Positions 63,867-64,000 of a DNA stretch of 64,000 nucleotides are shown in pieces. The translations under genes were made by a program, and so were the position numbers. Location: the NCBI GenBank assembly GCA_963728985.1, contig CAVSME010000003.1, forward strand, positions 806,001 to 870,000, in the 5' to 3' direction. The stretch is from DASXAI01 sp963728985. Lineage in GTDB: Bacteria; Actinomycetota; Acidimicrobiia; Acidimicrobiales; Ilumatobacteraceae. Below the pieces are notes generated by a model. That model ran no database searches. It saw nothing but the letters and a program-made list of their open reading frames with translations, and was not told the origin of the DNA. Each line of letters begins with the position of its first letter. Positions within the stretch are counted from its first letter, which is position 1.

Positions 63867-64000
63867 TTGCGGCTCCTGCTGATCGTGAACTCGTTCGCAT
63901 CATCGGTGACCGCCAGGAACACGGTGCTGGTGCAGCAGGCCCTGGGCGCCGTGGCCGACGTGACCACCGTGGAGACCAATCGGCGGGGCCACGCCACCCG
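63867..64000 (+). CDS. Diacylglycerol/lipid kinase-like protein, 5' end only
   Basis: A TTG at 63867 opens LRLLLIVNSFASSVTARNTV followed by VQQALGAVADVTTVETNRRG, like the N-terminal nucleotide-binding strand of the YegS/diacylglycerol kinase family (usually NPxA or NxFAxS). It runs off the window. Start not certain. Confidence 0.6.
   Translation, partial: MRLLLIVNSFASSVTARNTVLVQQALGAVADVTTVETNRRGHAT

Noticed and set aside
1..64000. CRISPR array, rRNA, plasmid or replication origin
   Set aside because: No regularly spaced repeats, rRNA-like sequence or DnaA-box cluster was seen.

Overview
The window is high-GC DNA from an actinobacterium. The best guess is Acidimicrobiia or a close relative, inferred from gene content only. 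Supporting signs are the conserved actinobacterial trio of histidine phosphatase, DUF3090 and SCO1664-type proteins (57.2-59.1 kb), several F420-type flavoproteins (two LLM oxidoreductases and an FrhB-family iron-sulfur protein), a TIGR03086-type protein, many GTG starts, and dense stop/start overlaps (ATGA, GTGA, TGATG).

Region 1 (1-14.6 kb) looks like one catabolic regulon for a carbon source degraded as CoA esters. Mostly on the minus strand, it has two type III CoA-transferases, a thiolase-fold protein with its OB-fold/Zn-ribbon partner, a nitroreductase, an SDR, a P450-type ferredoxin, two SnoaL-like proteins, an amidohydrolase, a phosphotransferase and a sugar-type ABC importer. A FadR-type GntR regulator sits in the middle. 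The same AT-rich operator-like motif lies beside a TTGACA-like box at four promoters in this region, which suggests common control. The importer ATPase has two single-base frameshifts, and a P450 gene survives only as a 3' remnant.

Region 2 (14.3-22.4 kb) is an accessory island. It opens with transposase debris (an IS21-type istA 5' fragment with its terminal direct repeats and a second transposase tail), a 24-bp perfect palindrome and a tRNA T-arm fragment. It then carries a co-directional, overlapping cluster: two paralogous HExxH metallopeptidase-like proteins, a large TPR protein, a small protein and a three-helix membrane protein. I know of no described system with this composition, and it is the main candidate for something new. 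Its second and third genes are broken by many small indels.

Region 3 (22.4-33.5 kb) holds a DUF4326 protein and a large membrane protein, an enoyl-CoA hydratase with a frameshift, an ArsR/SRPBCC pair with a divergent TIGR03086 protein, a PPOX-type protein, an acyl-CoA dehydrogenase-like monooxygenase, and a TetR-LLM-Baeyer-Villiger monooxygenase cluster.

Region 4 (33.5-44.6 kb) is a protocatechuate (beta-ketoadipate) cluster: enol-lactonase, 4-hydroxybenzoate 3-monooxygenase, protocatechuate dioxygenase beta and alpha, and carboxymuconate cycloisomerase. With it are a MetE-like protein, a cupin, a hemerythrin, a Rieske oxygenase and an amidohydrolase. A small MITE-like element with terminal inverted repeats and a 5-bp target duplication sits between pcaG and pcaB.

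Region 5 (44.6-64 kb) has a DUF4331 group, an LLM protein, an SDR, a CHRD secreted protein, an acyl-CoA dehydrogenase (frameshifted), a subtilisin-like secreted protease, an FrhB-family protein, a family 5 uracil-DNA glycosylase, the phosphatase/DUF3090/SCO1664 operon, an aldonolactone oxidase, the electron transfer flavoprotein pair and the start of a lipid-kinase-like gene.

Several otherwise intact genes carry single-base frameshifts (near 12.78, 13.65, 25.59, 35.94, 41.36 and 51.48 kb, and repeatedly within 17.1-20.7 kb). Sequencing error and genuine decay cannot be told apart here. Three families of short dispersed hairpin repeats occur between genes.
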